Source of the DNA: Candidatus Bathyanammoxibius amoris
Lineage (GTDB): Bacteria; Planctomycetota; Brocadiia; Brocadiales; Bathyanammoxibiaceae
Assembly: GCA_024451685.1 (NCBI GenBank)
Contig: JAMXCW010000004.1
Location: 62,001 to 126,000 of the forward strand
Direction: 5' to 3'
Length of the DNA: 64,000 bases
A model generated the notes under the pieces. The model worked only from the letters and a program-made list of their open reading frames with translations. It was not told where the DNA came from and ran no database searches. The translations under genes and the position numbers were made by a program. Of this stretch, positions 47,565 through 56,681 are shown piece after piece (position 1 is the first letter of the stretch; each line of letters starts with the position of its first letter).

Positions 47565-49027
47565 GGCCACCATTCCTCCTCTATACGTTTCTTTCCTTCC
47601 TTTGCCCGGGCCTTTTCTTGACTTCTGCGTACCCTTTTCAGGGCCTGGCGGAAGGCGAGATTCTTTGGTCGTGCGCTGACGGCCGTGTTTAAAGAATTAA
47701 TGGCTGCCGCCAGTTTACCCTCGCGCATATATGCCATACCGAGTCTGTAATGTGCCTCTGCCATTGAGGGCCTGACCTCCAGGACCCGTTTCCACACCTT
47801 TATTGCCATCGTGGGGTCCATCTCAGCGGCCCTCTCCCACTGAAGAAGGGCCAGGGAAAATCTGCCGCTCCGGGCATAAGCATCACCCAGTTCATAGACC
47901 GCCTCCGCGCTGGCCGGCATAATCTCCACGACCCGGGTATAATGATCGAGGCCGTCAACGTGGTCTCCCCTGTCCAGATATAACTTGCCCAACGCCTTTT
48001 GGGTGTTGATGTCGTAAGGGTTGTTCTCAAGCTCCACTTTGTACTCAGAAACGGCCTCTTCAATAAATTCTTCACGCCTGGGCACATCTTTTCCACTACC
48101 ACTCGCGGCCCTGGCCTCATAAACAGCACCCAGCAGGTAATGGGCTTCAGGATACTCAGGGTCCAGCTCGATCAAAACTTCAAGCTCGGCGGTCGCCTCT
48201 CTAAAGGCCTCCAGCTTCTTCAACGTTATCGCCCTCTGGAAGTGCGCCTCTTTAAAGTCGGGCTTGATATCGACGGCATACGTATACTCTCTAAGCGCAC
48301 CCACCAGATAACCCTGGTCAAAGTAGATGTTCCCCAGGTTCCAGTGGGTCTCCGCATCATGGGGGTTAAGTCTCAAGGACTCTCTGTAAGCTGATATTGC
48401 GGCGCGAATATCCCCCATTTCTTCACTGGCTATACCTATATACTTGTATGCGTCTGCGTTACCGGGTTCAATTTCCAGGACCTTATTGAATTCGGTTACT
48501 GCCTCGTAAAGTCTCCCCTGCTTGAGAAGACTTAGACCAAAACCCTCGCGGGCGGTGACGTTATCGGGATGTTTATTCAAAACTATCTCGAAGTGTGACC
48601 CTGCCTCCTTGAACATACCGGCCAGATAATAGGCCAGTCCGAGGTTTATCCTTGCCGGCGTGAAATCACGCTCCAGCTGCAGGGACTTCAGGTACGCGGT
48701 TACGGCCTTTCCAAGCCTGCCCTCTCCTACGTAAGCCAGCCCCAGATTGTTCCAGGCATAAGGAAGGTTTGGATTCATCCCGACTACGGTCTTAAGTTCC
48801 CTCACTGCGCCTGCATAATCCCTGGCCTTGTAATAGTTGACTCCCAGTCCGTAGCGGGCGTCGATGTCGTCCGGGAGGGCTCTCAGCTCCCTTTTGTACA
48901 GGGCTATGTCATCCTTTATTTCGTAGGAGACGTCCTCGTTCTTTGCGCACGAAGTAAGGGGCAGAACAAGCAGTATCACAAATAGCATACCGGCGGAGCC
49001 TCGCACCCTAGATTCTTTGAGAGGCAT
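47561..49027 (-). CDS. TPR lipoprotein
   Basis: A 488-residue protein with lipoprotein signal (GMLFVILLVLPLTSC, lipobox LTSC at about 24-27) and about ten tetratricopeptide repeats covering most of its length, e.g. NPNLPYAWNNLGLAYVGEG and NPHDAETHWNLGNIYFDQG. The end is basic. It probably serves as an envelope scaffold for protein assembly. Its start overlaps the end of the amidotransferase gene by 20 nt, so it is translationally coupled to an apparently metabolic operon. Confidence 0.88.
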   Translation of the reverse strand: MPLKESRVRGSAGMLFVILLVLPLTSCAKNEDVSYEIKDDIALYKRELRALPDDIDARYGLGVNYYKARDYAGAVRELKTVVGMNPNLPYAWNNLGLAYVGEGRLGKAVTAYLKSLQLERDFTPARINLGLAYYLAGMFKEAGSHFEIVLNKHPDNVTAREGFGLSLLKQGRLYEAVTEFNKVLEIEPGNADAYKYIGIASEEMGDIRAAISAYRESLRLNPHDAETHWNLGNIYFDQGYLVGALREYTYAVDIKPDFKEAHFQRAITLKKLEAFREATAELEVLIELDPEYPEAHYLLGAVYEARAASGSGKDVPRREEFIEEAVSEYKVELENNPYDINTQKALGKLYLDRGDHVDGLDHYTRVVEIMPASAEAVYELGDAYARSGRFSLALLQWERAAEMDPTMAIKVWKRVLEVRPSMAEAHYRLGMAYMREGKLAAAINSLNTAVSARPKNLAFRQALKRVRRSQEKARAKEGKKRIEEEWWP

Positions 49028-49736
49028 AGGCCCTTACCTCCTTAATGAAGCTTGAGAACAGGCCCCGCTCAACCGGTTCATCCAACATCGTCTCCGGGTG
49101 CCACTGTACCGCCACCACGAACGTGTGCCTGTCACTCTCTACGGCCTCAATCACCCCGTCCTCTGTTCTCGCGCAGACCTTCAGGCCGTTACCCAGACGG
49201 TCTACAGTCTGATGGTGCGCGCTGTTGGTGTCTACGGCGTCCACACCTAACATCCTGTGAAGCCTTGAGCCTTTTTCTATTAACACCTTGTGGCGTCCTC
49301 CGGGAGGGTTACGGTGGTTGATGGAGGTATTCATGTGTGCCGGTATGTCCTGAAAAAGACTGCCCCCCAGGCTGACGTTTAACAACTGCTCACCGTAACA
49401 TATCCCAAGAATGGGCATATCGAGCTTTAGGGCGCTTCTGATCAATTTAAAATCAAATTCCTCCTTCTCCACCGGCATCGGCACCATGCTCGGGTGTGCC
49501 TTCTGGCCGTAGCGCGATGGGTCTATGTCTGTACCTCCACTGAGAATCAGGCCGTCCAGCATACCTAAGACATTCTCAATACCGTCTTCTTCCACCCGCG
49601 GGAGAAGCACCGGAATTCCACCCACGAGCTCCACGGCCATGCAGTAGTCTCTATCCAGGTAATAGCGCGGCCGCGTATCTTCTACTACTACGACCTCTTC
49701 TTCATAATTACAGTTTATACCTATTACGGGTCTCAT
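49008..49736 (-). CDS. Class I glutamine amidotransferase, PuuD-like (peptidase C26)
   Basis: A 242-residue cytosolic hydrolase. It shows LILSGGTDIDPSRYGQ, the nucleophile elbow GICYGEQLLNVSLGG (Cys), NSAHHQTVD and the catalytic His/Glu in QWHPE. This is the pattern of gamma-glutamyl-GABA hydrolase and relatives that cleave gamma-glutamyl amides. The nucleophile elbow has Tyr-Gly where PuuD has Arg-Gly, a minor change. It overlaps the D-aminoacylase stop codon by 4 nt (ATGA type), so the two are coupled and may act on a common gamma-glutamyl or N-acyl amino acid substrate. Confidence 0.88.
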   Translation of the reverse strand: MRPVIGINCNYEEEVVVVEDTRPRYYLDRDYCMAVELVGGIPVLLPRVEEDGIENVLGMLDGLILSGGTDIDPSRYGQKAHPSMVPMPVEKEEFDFKLIRSALKLDMPILGICYGEQLLNVSLGGSLFQDIPAHMNTSINHRNPPGGRHKVLIEKGSRLHRMLGVDAVDTNSAHHQTVDRLGNGLKVCARTEDGVIEAVESDRHTFVVAVQWHPETMLDEPVERGLFSSFIKEVRAYASQRI

Positions 49737-51331
49737 TCCCTCCTCAGGACCTTTCCCGCCGCCGCTCCGGTGTGGCTGCCGCCATCTACAGTAATCTGCC
49801 CGTTCACTATCACGTACCCGATACCCGCCGAATATTGATGTGGTTCTTGATACGTGGCCCTGTCCTTTACGTCTTCAGGATCAAAGACGGTGATATCGGC
49901 AAAATAACCCTCCCTGACCTCCCCCCTGTTTTCCAGACGCATCTTCCTCGCAGAAAACCCCGTCATCTTATGAACCGCCTCCTCCAGCGACAATACACCT
50001 CTGTCCCTTGAATACCGGCCAAGCACCCTGGAAAAGGTACCGTACGCGCGGGGGTGCGGTCTGCCCTGCCCCAACATGCCGTCTCGCGCCCGAAGCGAAC
50101 TGTCGGAACCTATACCGACAAAATCCCAACTCAAAATCTCTTCCAGGTTGTCTTCGCTCATGCTGAAGGCCACTATCCACACGCGCCCCTTCTGCTCTAT
50201 CAAGAGGTCAAGCGCCACCTCCAGCGGCGGTTTATCATGTTCCCTGCCCAGTTCGGCAAGTGTCTTACCCACCACGCGGGCCTTGTGTTCAGCAGTCCCC
50301 GCGTGTACGTCCGAGATAAGTATAGTCTCACCGTACCACTCATCGTTACTTCTATCCAGTATCTCCTCCGTAACCTTCATGCGTGTGCGCGGACCGGTAA
50401 GCCTCTCCATCTGTTTCTCCATCCCTCCCTCCTGGACCCAGTTGGGAAGAATTACGTTGAGGTCGGTTGCCGCCGCCACGTAAGGGTATCTGTCACACGA
50501 GACCGGAAGCCCCTCTGCTATGGCCGAATCAAGCAGCCCCTTCACCGAAGAGAGCTTTGACCAGTTTTCCCTGCCCGCAGTCTTGATGTGGGATATTTGA
50601 AGACCCACTTCGGCCCTGCGTGATACTTCCAGGGCCTCTTTGATTGCATCAAGGAGTTTTTCCCCCTCGCTCCTCATGTGTGTGGTATAAACGCCGCCGA
50701 GCCGGCCAACCTCCCGGCAGATCTCAATAAGCTCCTCCCTGCCGGCAAAACATCCGGGCGGATATATAAGACCGCTGGAGAGTCCAAGGGCGCCGGCCTC
50801 CATTGCCCTTGTTACCTCGTCCTTCATCCCGGATAGTTCCCCGCCGGCGGGTGGTCTGCTGTCATAACCGATGACAAAATCCCTGATACTTGAATGGCCC
50901 GCAAGGAAGCCCCTGTTTATAGAGCTGCGTTGTGACTCCACTCTCCTGAAAAAACCCTCGGCGTCCCGCCAGTCTATTACCAGACCAAACTTGCTGTAGT
51001 TCTCCTGTTTCCTCTTCAGCGTCTCCTTCGAGAGGGGGAAGGGTGAAGAGCCGCAGTTCCCGCATATTTCGGTGGTCACGCCGTCGAGCACCTTGCTCTC
51101 GCTTCCGGGGCTGATGAAACAGAGGAAGTCGCTGTGGGAATGTATGTCTATAAACCCGGGGGCCACTATTAAACCCGCAGCGTCTATTACGGTTTGATTG
51201 TCCTGCGGTTCTATGTCCCCTATGAAGCTTATCTTGTCCCCCTTTATACCCAGGTCGGATTTCCTGCCGGACGCACCCGTACCGTCTATAATGGTCCCGC
51301 TTTTTATGACTATGTCAAAATTATTCACCAC
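49733..51331 (-). CDS. N-acyl-D-amino-acid deacylase family amidohydrolase
   Basis: A 532-residue metallo-amidohydrolase: DIVIKSGTIIDGTGASG at the start, VAPGFIDIHSHSDF (metal-binding HxH), GNCGSSPFP (the conserved Cys ligand), TTHMRSEG, LQISHIKTAG, and GIGSDSSLRARDG (metal-binding Asp). The C-terminal beta-sandwich (YFADITVFDPEDVKDRATY) is normal. These enzymes deacylate N-acyl-D-amino acids; some act on D-Glu or D-Asp derivatives. It is first gene of a three-gene overlapping set with the amidotransferase and a TPR lipoprotein, perhaps for peptidoglycan-derived or D-amino acid recycling (inference). Confidence 0.9.
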   Translation of the reverse strand: MVNNFDIVIKSGTIIDGTGASGRKSDLGIKGDKISFIGDIEPQDNQTVIDAAGLIVAPGFIDIHSHSDFLCFISPGSESKVLDGVTTEICGNCGSSPFPLSKETLKRKQENYSKFGLVIDWRDAEGFFRRVESQRSSINRGFLAGHSSIRDFVIGYDSRPPAGGELSGMKDEVTRAMEAGALGLSSGLIYPPGCFAGREELIEICREVGRLGGVYTTHMRSEGEKLLDAIKEALEVSRRAEVGLQISHIKTAGRENWSKLSSVKGLLDSAIAEGLPVSCDRYPYVAAATDLNVILPNWVQEGGMEKQMERLTGPRTRMKVTEEILDRSNDEWYGETILISDVHAGTAEHKARVVGKTLAELGREHDKPPLEVALDLLIEQKGRVWIVAFSMSEDNLEEILSWDFVGIGSDSSLRARDGMLGQGRPHPRAYGTFSRVLGRYSRDRGVLSLEEAVHKMTGFSARKMRLENRGEVREGYFADITVFDPEDVKDRATYQEPHQYSAGIGYVIVNGQITVDGGSHTGAAAGKVLRRE

Positions 51332-51384
51332 AACAATTCAGATTATAGGCTTTATCGGCTGGTATTCAAGGGTGGGTTGATCGG

Positions 51385-51606
51385 GGCAGGCGCAAGACCT
51401 GCCGCTACGTACTGAATGGTATTTCTCGCCGGGCCATTTGTAGCTGCCCGATTTATCGGGCCGGATTACCTCGCAGGGCTGAAACCCTGCGGCACCCTGG
51501 CGAGGTTGGTAGTAATGTAGCGTGCCAGCTTGCTCCCACGTCAAAACGTGCCAGCAAGCTGGCACGCTACATTATTGCGTATAAGCAGAGTAAACTCTGC
51601 CGCTGC
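51385..51606. repeat. Cluster of hairpin repeats including a 54-bp double-hairpin cassette
   Basis: In order: GGCAGG..CCTGCC-GCTAC; GTAGCT + GCCCGATTTATCGGGC; CGCAGGG..CCCTGCG; the cassette at 51517-51570 (GTAGCG, 16-nt arm TGCCAGCTTGCTCCCA, spacer CGTCAAAACG, 16-nt hairpin TGCCAGCAAGCTGGCA, CGCTAC); then GCAGAGTAAACTCTGC-CGCTGC. No CDS in the 330-nt gap between the D-aminoacylase and rpoN genes. Confidence 0.85.
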
Positions 51607-51660
51607 AGGGACAAGAATCTGTCTAACAAAAGTATGCAGGGGGAATAAGGGGCGCCAGTT

Positions 51661-53076
51661 TTAGTACTGCCGTCTCTGACGGGAGGAGGGGAACTTCATG
51701 AGTTTTCTGTACTTGGTCACGGTGCGCCGTGCTACGTCGACACCCTTGGCCTTAAGCGCGGCGACTATTTCTTCATCGCTCAGGGGGTGTTTCTTGTCCT
51801 CTTTGTCTATTATCTCCCTGAGCCTCTGTCTTGTGGCTTCCCACGACTCCGTGTCGCCGTCGCCGCTGCTGAAACCGCCCGTAAAGAAGTACTTCATCTC
51901 GAATATGCCCCTGGGCGTCTGTATGTACTTCCTGGCCAGGGCACGGCTCACGGTGGAGACGTGTATGCCCAGACGGTCCGCAAGTTCCTGCATCTTAAGC
52001 GGTTTAAGGCTGGAGACGCCCTCCTCAAAGAAATCTTGCTGTAACTCTACAAGGTTGGTCGCGACCTTATACAGCGTGGCCCTTCTCTGCTCTATGGCGT
52101 CTATCAGCCATCTGGCCGATTCTATCTTCTTTTTTATGTACTCCTTGGTCTTGTTGTCTGAGTTGCGCTGGTTGAGGTACGTCCTGTAGGTACTGTTGAT
52201 GGATAGGTATGGGAGGGCGTAGTCCTCGTTCAGGGTGACCTCATACCGGCCGTCTACGTACTCGACCTTAACGTCCGGCACAACGTATGCAATCGGTTCA
52301 CAACAAAAAACCGAACCTGGTTTTGGGTTTAAACTGCCGATATGTTCTACCACCTTCTTTATGGTTTCCAGACTCCTGCCCGTCTTCTTGGCCACCTGAG
52401 GATACCTCTTCATCTCTATGTCCTTGAGATAATGGAGGATTAGCTCCTCGGCCAGTTCATATTCCTCGTATTTCTTGTCCATCTGGAGCAGCAGGCACTC
52501 CTCAAGGTTTCTGGCCCCCACACCAAGAGGCTCCATCGACTGCACCATACGCAGCGCCTTCCCGGCATCTTCAACGGCGACGGGCTGCTCAAGTTCATTT
52601 ACAATCTCATCTAAAGGGGTAGAGAGGTATCCGTTATCGTCCATGTTACATATTATGTGTTCACAGAGGTCTCGCATGAACCCTGTCATATCCATAAGGG
52701 AGAGCTGTCCAAAAAGATACTCGTGGAATGAGATGGGTTTGGCCGAGGTGTTTTCCAGCGCCTCCTGCTTTTTGTCCCTCTCGTCCCGTCTCGCAGACCT
52801 GCTTCTCGGCCTGGAATAGCTCTGCCACTCCTCCGGCAGCACGTCAACACGTTCTTCTTCCGCCGCTTCCGTCTCTTCGCCGTCTGGAGGGTTGTCCTCA
52901 ACCTCCGCATCCAGGACCGTTTCCTCTTCGAGTACGGGGTTTTCCTCCATCTCCGTCTGTACATGCTCAAGCAGGGCCAGTAGAGGGAGCTGTAGTATCT
53001 CTATCGATTGAATTATCTGCGGCGCCAGCTTCATCTTCAGTTGAAGCTGCACGCGCGGTGTCATCTCAAGCTTCAT
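51661..53076 (-). CDS. rpoN: RNA polymerase sigma-54 factor
   Basis: A 471-residue sigma factor that directs polymerase to -24/-12 promoters and needs AAA+ activators. Region I is Gln-rich (MTPRVQLQLKMKLAPQIIQS), followed by an acidic region II and a core-binding domain. A helix-turn-helix (MQELADRLGIHVSTVSRALA) follows near 370, then the RpoN box ARRTVTKYRKLM near 450. All landmarks are present. It is last in the dnaX-ybaB-recR-rpoN row, 13 nt after recR. Confidence 0.97.
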   Translation of the reverse strand: MKLEMTPRVQLQLKMKLAPQIIQSIEILQLPLLALLEHVQTEMEENPVLEEETVLDAEVEDNPPDGEETEAAEEERVDVLPEEWQSYSRPRSRSARRDERDKKQEALENTSAKPISFHEYLFGQLSLMDMTGFMRDLCEHIICNMDDNGYLSTPLDEIVNELEQPVAVEDAGKALRMVQSMEPLGVGARNLEECLLLQMDKKYEEYELAEELILHYLKDIEMKRYPQVAKKTGRSLETIKKVVEHIGSLNPKPGSVFCCEPIAYVVPDVKVEYVDGRYEVTLNEDYALPYLSINSTYRTYLNQRNSDNKTKEYIKKKIESARWLIDAIEQRRATLYKVATNLVELQQDFFEEGVSSLKPLKMQELADRLGIHVSTVSRALARKYIQTPRGIFEMKYFFTGGFSSGDGDTESWEATRQRLREIIDKEDKKHPLSDEEIVAALKAKGVDVARRTVTKYRKLMKFPSSRQRRQY

Positions 53077-53089
53077 AACACGTCACCCG

Positions 53090-53698
53090 CTAAAAGGCCC
53101 TCCTTTCGTCCATGGCATCCGCCAACACGCTGTTAGACAGGTACTCAAGGTGGCTTCCCTGCGGAATACCCCTGGCCGGACGCGTGATTTTCATATCCTT
53201 CCAGCCCAGCGCAGACAGTCTCTTCTGGATATACGCGGCGGTGGTGTCCCCCTCCACGTTAAAATTGGTGGCCAGTATAACCTCCTTCACCGTGCCGTTC
53301 CCGACCCTGTCTATGAGCTTTTCTATGGTAAGGTCTTCCGGGTGGACGTTGTCCAGGGGGGAGATATGCCCCAGCAGAACGTGATAGACCCCTTTATAGT
53401 GTCCGGTCCTCTCTATACTGAAGAAGTCTTTATGTTCTTCCACCACGCATATCACGGTGTTGTCGCGTCCCGGGTCTGAGCATACCTGACAGATTCCGTC
53501 TACCGTAACGCCGAAGCACCCGGGACAGAATTTGCTATTCTGTTTCAGCTCCTCTATGGCGCCGGAGAGCTCTCCGGCCTCCTGCGCGGGGAGCCTGAGT
53601 ATATAATAAGCCAGCCTCTCGGCAGTCTTCCGCCCTATACCGGGCATCTTCGCCAGCTCTTTTATTAACTTCTCCATATGTCGTGGATAGCCCTTCAA
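53090..53698 (-). CDS. recR: Recombination protein RecR
   Basis: A 202-residue recombination mediator working with RecO/RecF. It has the helix-hairpin-helix MPGIGRKTAERLAYYIL, a zinc finger CPGCFGVTVDGICQVC, and a Toprim domain (VICVVEEHKDFFSIE, ATNFNVEGDTTAAYI). A TTG start with AGGAA upstream gives the family-typical N-terminus (YP..MEKLIKEL); the ATG seven codons later is possible. It is in its usual place after ybaB. Confidence 0.96.
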   Translation of the reverse strand: MKGYPRHMEKLIKELAKMPGIGRKTAERLAYYILRLPAQEAGELSGAIEELKQNSKFCPGCFGVTVDGICQVCSDPGRDNTVICVVEEHKDFFSIERTGHYKGVYHVLLGHISPLDNVHPEDLTIEKLIDRVGNGTVKEVILATNFNVEGDTTAAYIQKRLSALGWKDMKITRPARGIPQGSHLEYLSNSVLADAMDERRAF

Positions 53699-53796
53699 GA
53701 TTATCAGTTCCTGTCTTTAGTATACCGTTCCATTCTATAAAACAATTCTACCCTAAGATTCCCATACAAACTCCAGCCGCCCCGCGCGTATGCCTT

Positions 53797-54141
53797 CTAG
53801 GGTGCGCCAAAGGGCATTCCCCCCGGGAGGCCGGGCAAGTTCAATCCCCCGGTAAGCTTTGCCATCTCCTGTTCACACAATTCCCGGGACTTCTTTGCCG
53901 CCTGGTTTACCGCGGCAACCACCAGGTCCTCAAGCATATCCACGTCCTCCGGGTCAACCACCTCGGGGTCTATCTTTACCGCCAGAAGTTCCTGACTTCC
54001 GTTCATCTTGGCCGTGACCATGCCACCGCCTGAACTGGCCTCCACCACGCGATCCTTGAGCTCGTTCTGTATCTCCTCCATCTTTCTTTGCATCTTCTGG
54101 GCCTGTTTCATTATGTCGCCAAAGTTGCCTAAACCCTTCAT
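53797..54141 (-). CDS. ybaB: YbaB/EbfC nucleoid-associated protein
   Basis: A 114-residue DNA-binding protein. The N-terminal Gln/Lys-rich helix (IMKQAQKMQRKMEEIQNELK) and the GGGMVTAKMNGSQELLAVKIDPEVV strand region are typical. The C-terminus ends in a Pro/Gly tail. AAAGGAGGAG precedes the ATG. It follows dnaX by 14 nt and precedes recR, the common bacterial order. Confidence 0.95.
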   Translation of the reverse strand: MKGLGNFGDIMKQAQKMQRKMEEIQNELKDRVVEASSGGGMVTAKMNGSQELLAVKIDPEVVDPEDVDMLEDLVVAAVNQAAKKSRELCEQEMAKLTGGLNLPGLPGGMPFGAP

Positions 54142-54155
54142 CTACACTCCTCCTT

Positions 54156-55826
54156 TTACTTAAGGATTTCTCCTTCAAAAAATGATACAACCTTCCCGAC
54201 CTTTGACTTCTCCGGTGATTCCGCGTGGGGTCCGTCGTCTGACATATTCGCCGCAGGCCCGCTGGCTTCCGCTACGACCGGAACGTCGTCGGAAAGTACC
54301 ACACTGAGGCGCAACCGTTTGCCCGTTACGTCCTTTAAACAATCCTCTATCTGCTTTAACCCCTCGGTGTCTTTCTCCACTGACGACTTGACAAACGGGC
54401 GTCCCTTTGGAAAGGCTATAACCGCGTCTTTACTGCCAAGACTGCTTAACCGTCCATTTTTCAGCCGCGACCACAACAAAGGTCTGGCCTTGTGAAAGTG
54501 GTTCATAACCCTCTCCCACACCTCGTTGACGTCCTGTGAAGAAACCGACTTCGCTGTGGCTTTTCCAGTCTTTGCAGGGTCCACTTCAGCACGGGCCGTC
54601 TCTGCCTGCTTCATACCTGTTTTAATGCCGGTATCTTTATGTTTACCCGTGGAAGGTGTCACTGAAGACGCCGCGCCCCGGGAGACGTTCTTCTCAAGCT
54701 CCTCAAGCCTGTGGAGGATGCTATCAAGAGGTTCAAGGTCCTCTATCCCCGCCAGCCTCACCATCGCCATCTCCAAAAATATCCTCTCCTGCAGGTCGTC
54801 AACCGCCTTTCTCTTCATCTCGGTAAGGACCTGAATCATGTACATTAATGTGTCCGGCCCAAAATCCTTCGCCTGTCTCTCCAGGAGTTGTTTCTCCCGC
54901 CAGGGATTTTCCAGCAGCTCGGCATTGAAGCCACAGGTGGCTACCACAAGCAGGTCCCGCAGGTACCAGACCAACTGGTCGACAAAGACGCCCGTGTCCC
55001 TGCCTTCGCTGATTACCCCGTGCACCACCTTCAGCGCGCCGGCGGCATCCTTATTCATTAAACTATCCACCAGGGTCTCCACCTTCTCTTCGCTCACCGT
55101 GCCGAGCAGGCCCTGTACGTCCTCAAGGGTTATCCCGCCCTCAGAGAACGACCCCAACTGGTCAAGCAGCGACTGCGCGTCCCTCAGCCCGCCTCTGGAG
55201 TGCCGCGCGATGGCCTTAAGCGCCTCTTCCGCTATGTCCATCTCCTCCTGTTTTGCTATCTGACTCAGGCGTTTCACTATGTCGGAAGGGGTGACGTTCT
55301 TCAGGTCAAAACGCTGGCAGCGTGACTGGACCGTCTCGGGGAGCTTGCCCGGGGCCGTGGTGGCAAAGAAGAATTTTACGTGGGAAGGCGGTTCCTCAAG
55401 TGTCTTCAGCAAGGCGTTAAATGCCTCGCGCGTCAGCATGTGGACCTCGTCGATTATGTATATCTTGAACCGGGAGCGGCTGGGCAGATACTTGACGTTC
55501 CCGCGGATAGTCCTTACCTCGTCGATGCCCCTGTTAGAGGCGCCGTCTATCTCCAGGACGTCCATATCACTTCCCTCAGAGATTGACCGGCAGATGTCGC
55601 ACTTGTTGCAGGGCTTATCCGTCGGGCCCTTCTGGCAGTTAAGGGCCTTTGCCAGTATCCTGGTCAGAGAGGTCTTGCCGACGCCCCTGGGCCCGGTGAA
55701 CAGATAGGCATGAGCCACACGGCCCTGCTTCAGGGCGTTCTTGAGGGTGGTGACGACGGGGTCCTGCCCCACCACCTCGTCAAAACTCTGCGGCCTGTAC
55801 TTTCTTGCGAATACGGTGTAACTCAT
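54156..55826 (-). CDS. dnaX: DNA polymerase III subunits gamma and tau
   Basis: Clamp-loader ATPase of 556 residues. Walker A is [16 protein letters not shown] near 45; zinc-binding cysteines follow in [19 protein letters not shown]; Walker B/sensor regions are IIDEVHML and [19 protein letters not shown]. Domain III follows, then a low-complexity linker and a short C-terminal tau-like domain. I did not find an obvious slippery A-run for frameshifting. The SRP RNA gene lies just upstream on the same strand. Confidence 0.96.
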   Translation of the reverse strand: MSYTVFARKYRPQSFDEVVGQDPVVTTLKNALKQGRVAHAYLFTGPRGVGKTSLTRILAKALNCQKGPTDKPCNKCDICRSISEGSDMDVLEIDGASNRGIDEVRTIRGNVKYLPSRSRFKIYIIDEVHMLTREAFNALLKTLEEPPSHVKFFFATTAPGKLPETVQSRCQRFDLKNVTPSDIVKRLSQIAKQEEMDIAEEALKAIARHSRGGLRDAQSLLDQLGSFSEGGITLEDVQGLLGTVSEEKVETLVDSLMNKDAAGALKVVHGVISEGRDTGVFVDQLVWYLRDLLVVATCGFNAELLENPWREKQLLERQAKDFGPDTLMYMIQVLTEMKRKAVDDLQERIFLEMAMVRLAGIEDLEPLDSILHRLEELEKNVSRGAASSVTPSTGKHKDTGIKTGMKQAETARAEVDPAKTGKATAKSVSSQDVNEVWERVMNHFHKARPLLWSRLKNGRLSSLGSKDAVIAFPKGRPFVKSSVEKDTEGLKQIEDCLKDVTGKRLRLSVVLSDDVPVVAEASGPAANMSDDGPHAESPEKSKVGKVVSFFEGEILK

Positions 55827-55902
55827 ACCTTCCCCGTTTTAATAACGGCCGTGCACCTTTCCTCGATCCACTTTCCCCCGGCACACGCCTGCAGCCAGCT
55901 CG

Positions 55903-55999
55903 GGCCAGGCAACCTCACGGCACATAAGTACAGATGTTTATGGCTGCTGGCTTCCGCCCCTGACCAGGTTCACACTGCCCTATTGCATGAGACCCAACC
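55903..55999 (-). ncRNA. ffs: Small signal recognition particle RNA (4.5S type)
   Basis: The minus strand contains the conserved apical core GTGAACCTGGTCAGG, then GGCGGAAGCCAGCAGCC, which is the Ffh-binding S-domain. Flanking segments GGTTGGG and CCTGGCC can pair as the base stem (with G-U pairs), giving about 97 nt, the usual bacterial short form without an Alu domain. Ends are approximate. The position upstream of dnaX is common in bacteria. Confidence 0.88.
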
Positions 56000-56182
56000 T
56001 TCAACGCCGCTTACAGAGATGCAACCGGGAGTCCGGATGACCTCAAAAAGGCGATTGACCCTGCATAAGCGGATTTCAGGTCACAAGGAACCGCTAGCTC
56101 CCCGTCTAGCACGGCCAAAAATTTTACCCTATTTACCTCAACTGATGTCTCAGCATAATACCCTTCTTAACTACAGCCCTCA

Positions 56183-56272
56183 TGGCGGAGAGGGTGGGAT
56201 TCGAACCCACGAGGCAGTTGCCCGCCTACACGCTTTCCAAGCGTGCTCCTTCGGCCACTCGGACACCTCTCC
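56183..56272 (-). tRNA. tRNA-Ser(GGA)
   Basis: Type II tRNA with a long variable arm. Acceptor GGAGAGG/CCTCTCC, D-arm GTCCGAGTGGCCGAAGGAGC, anticodon stem CACGC/GCGTG with loop TTGGAAA (GGA), variable arm GGCGGGCAACTGCC, T-arm GGGTTCGAATCCC, encoded CCA. Confidence 0.95.
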
Positions 56273-56320
56273 CGCAGCCGTTTTAATTGTAACACAACAA
56301 CCTGTCGTGCTAACATTCCG

Positions 56321-56655
56321 CCCGATAAATCGGGCAGCTACAAACATCCCTGCCGGGTGCCGCAGGGCTTTAGCCCTGCGAAACAATCCGGCCCGATAAA
56401 TCGGGCAACTACAAACAACGTTATATTTCATGCACCCGGCATGTAGCGGCAGAGTTTACTCTGCTCTGTGCGTTATTATGTAGTGGCAGAGCTTGCTCTG
56501 CATGTTGTCGAGCAAGCTCGACCGCTACAAAAAGTTTTTTGTGTAGCGTGCCGGCTTGCTGGCACGTTTTGACGTGGGAGCAAGCTCCCACGCTACAAAA
56601 GATATCTCTTGTCGGATGCATCGTAGGGGTACGGCATACCGTGCCCCTACGTTCC
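56321..56655. repeat. Densest cluster of hairpin repeats in the window
   Basis: Between the two tRNA-Ser genes. In order: GCCCGATAAATCGGGC-AGCTAC; GCAGGGCTTTAGCCCTGC; GCCCGATAAATCGGGC-AACTAC; GTAGCG+GCAGAGTTTACTCTGC (56443-56464); GTAGTG+GCAGAGCTTGCTCTGC (56480-56501); GTCGAGCAAGCTCGAC-CGCTAC; the 54-bp cassette 56543-56596 (GTAGCG, TGCCGGCTTGCTGGCA, CGTTTTGACG, TGGGAGCAAGCTCCCA, CGCTAC); and GTAGGGGTACGGCA...CCGTGCCCCTAC. No CDS. Confidence 0.88.
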
Positions 56656-56681
56656 CTATATTTAATACCTTATTCTTATTA

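Noticed and set aside
51545-51580. Sigma-54 promoter (TGGCACG ... TTGC) close to rpoN
   Set aside because: The GG-to-GC spacing is too long, and the sequence belongs to a hairpin repeat.
56321-56655. CRISPR array, because of closely spaced palindromic repeats
   Set aside because: Repeats differ in sequence, spacers are irregular and very short, and no cas genes are present.
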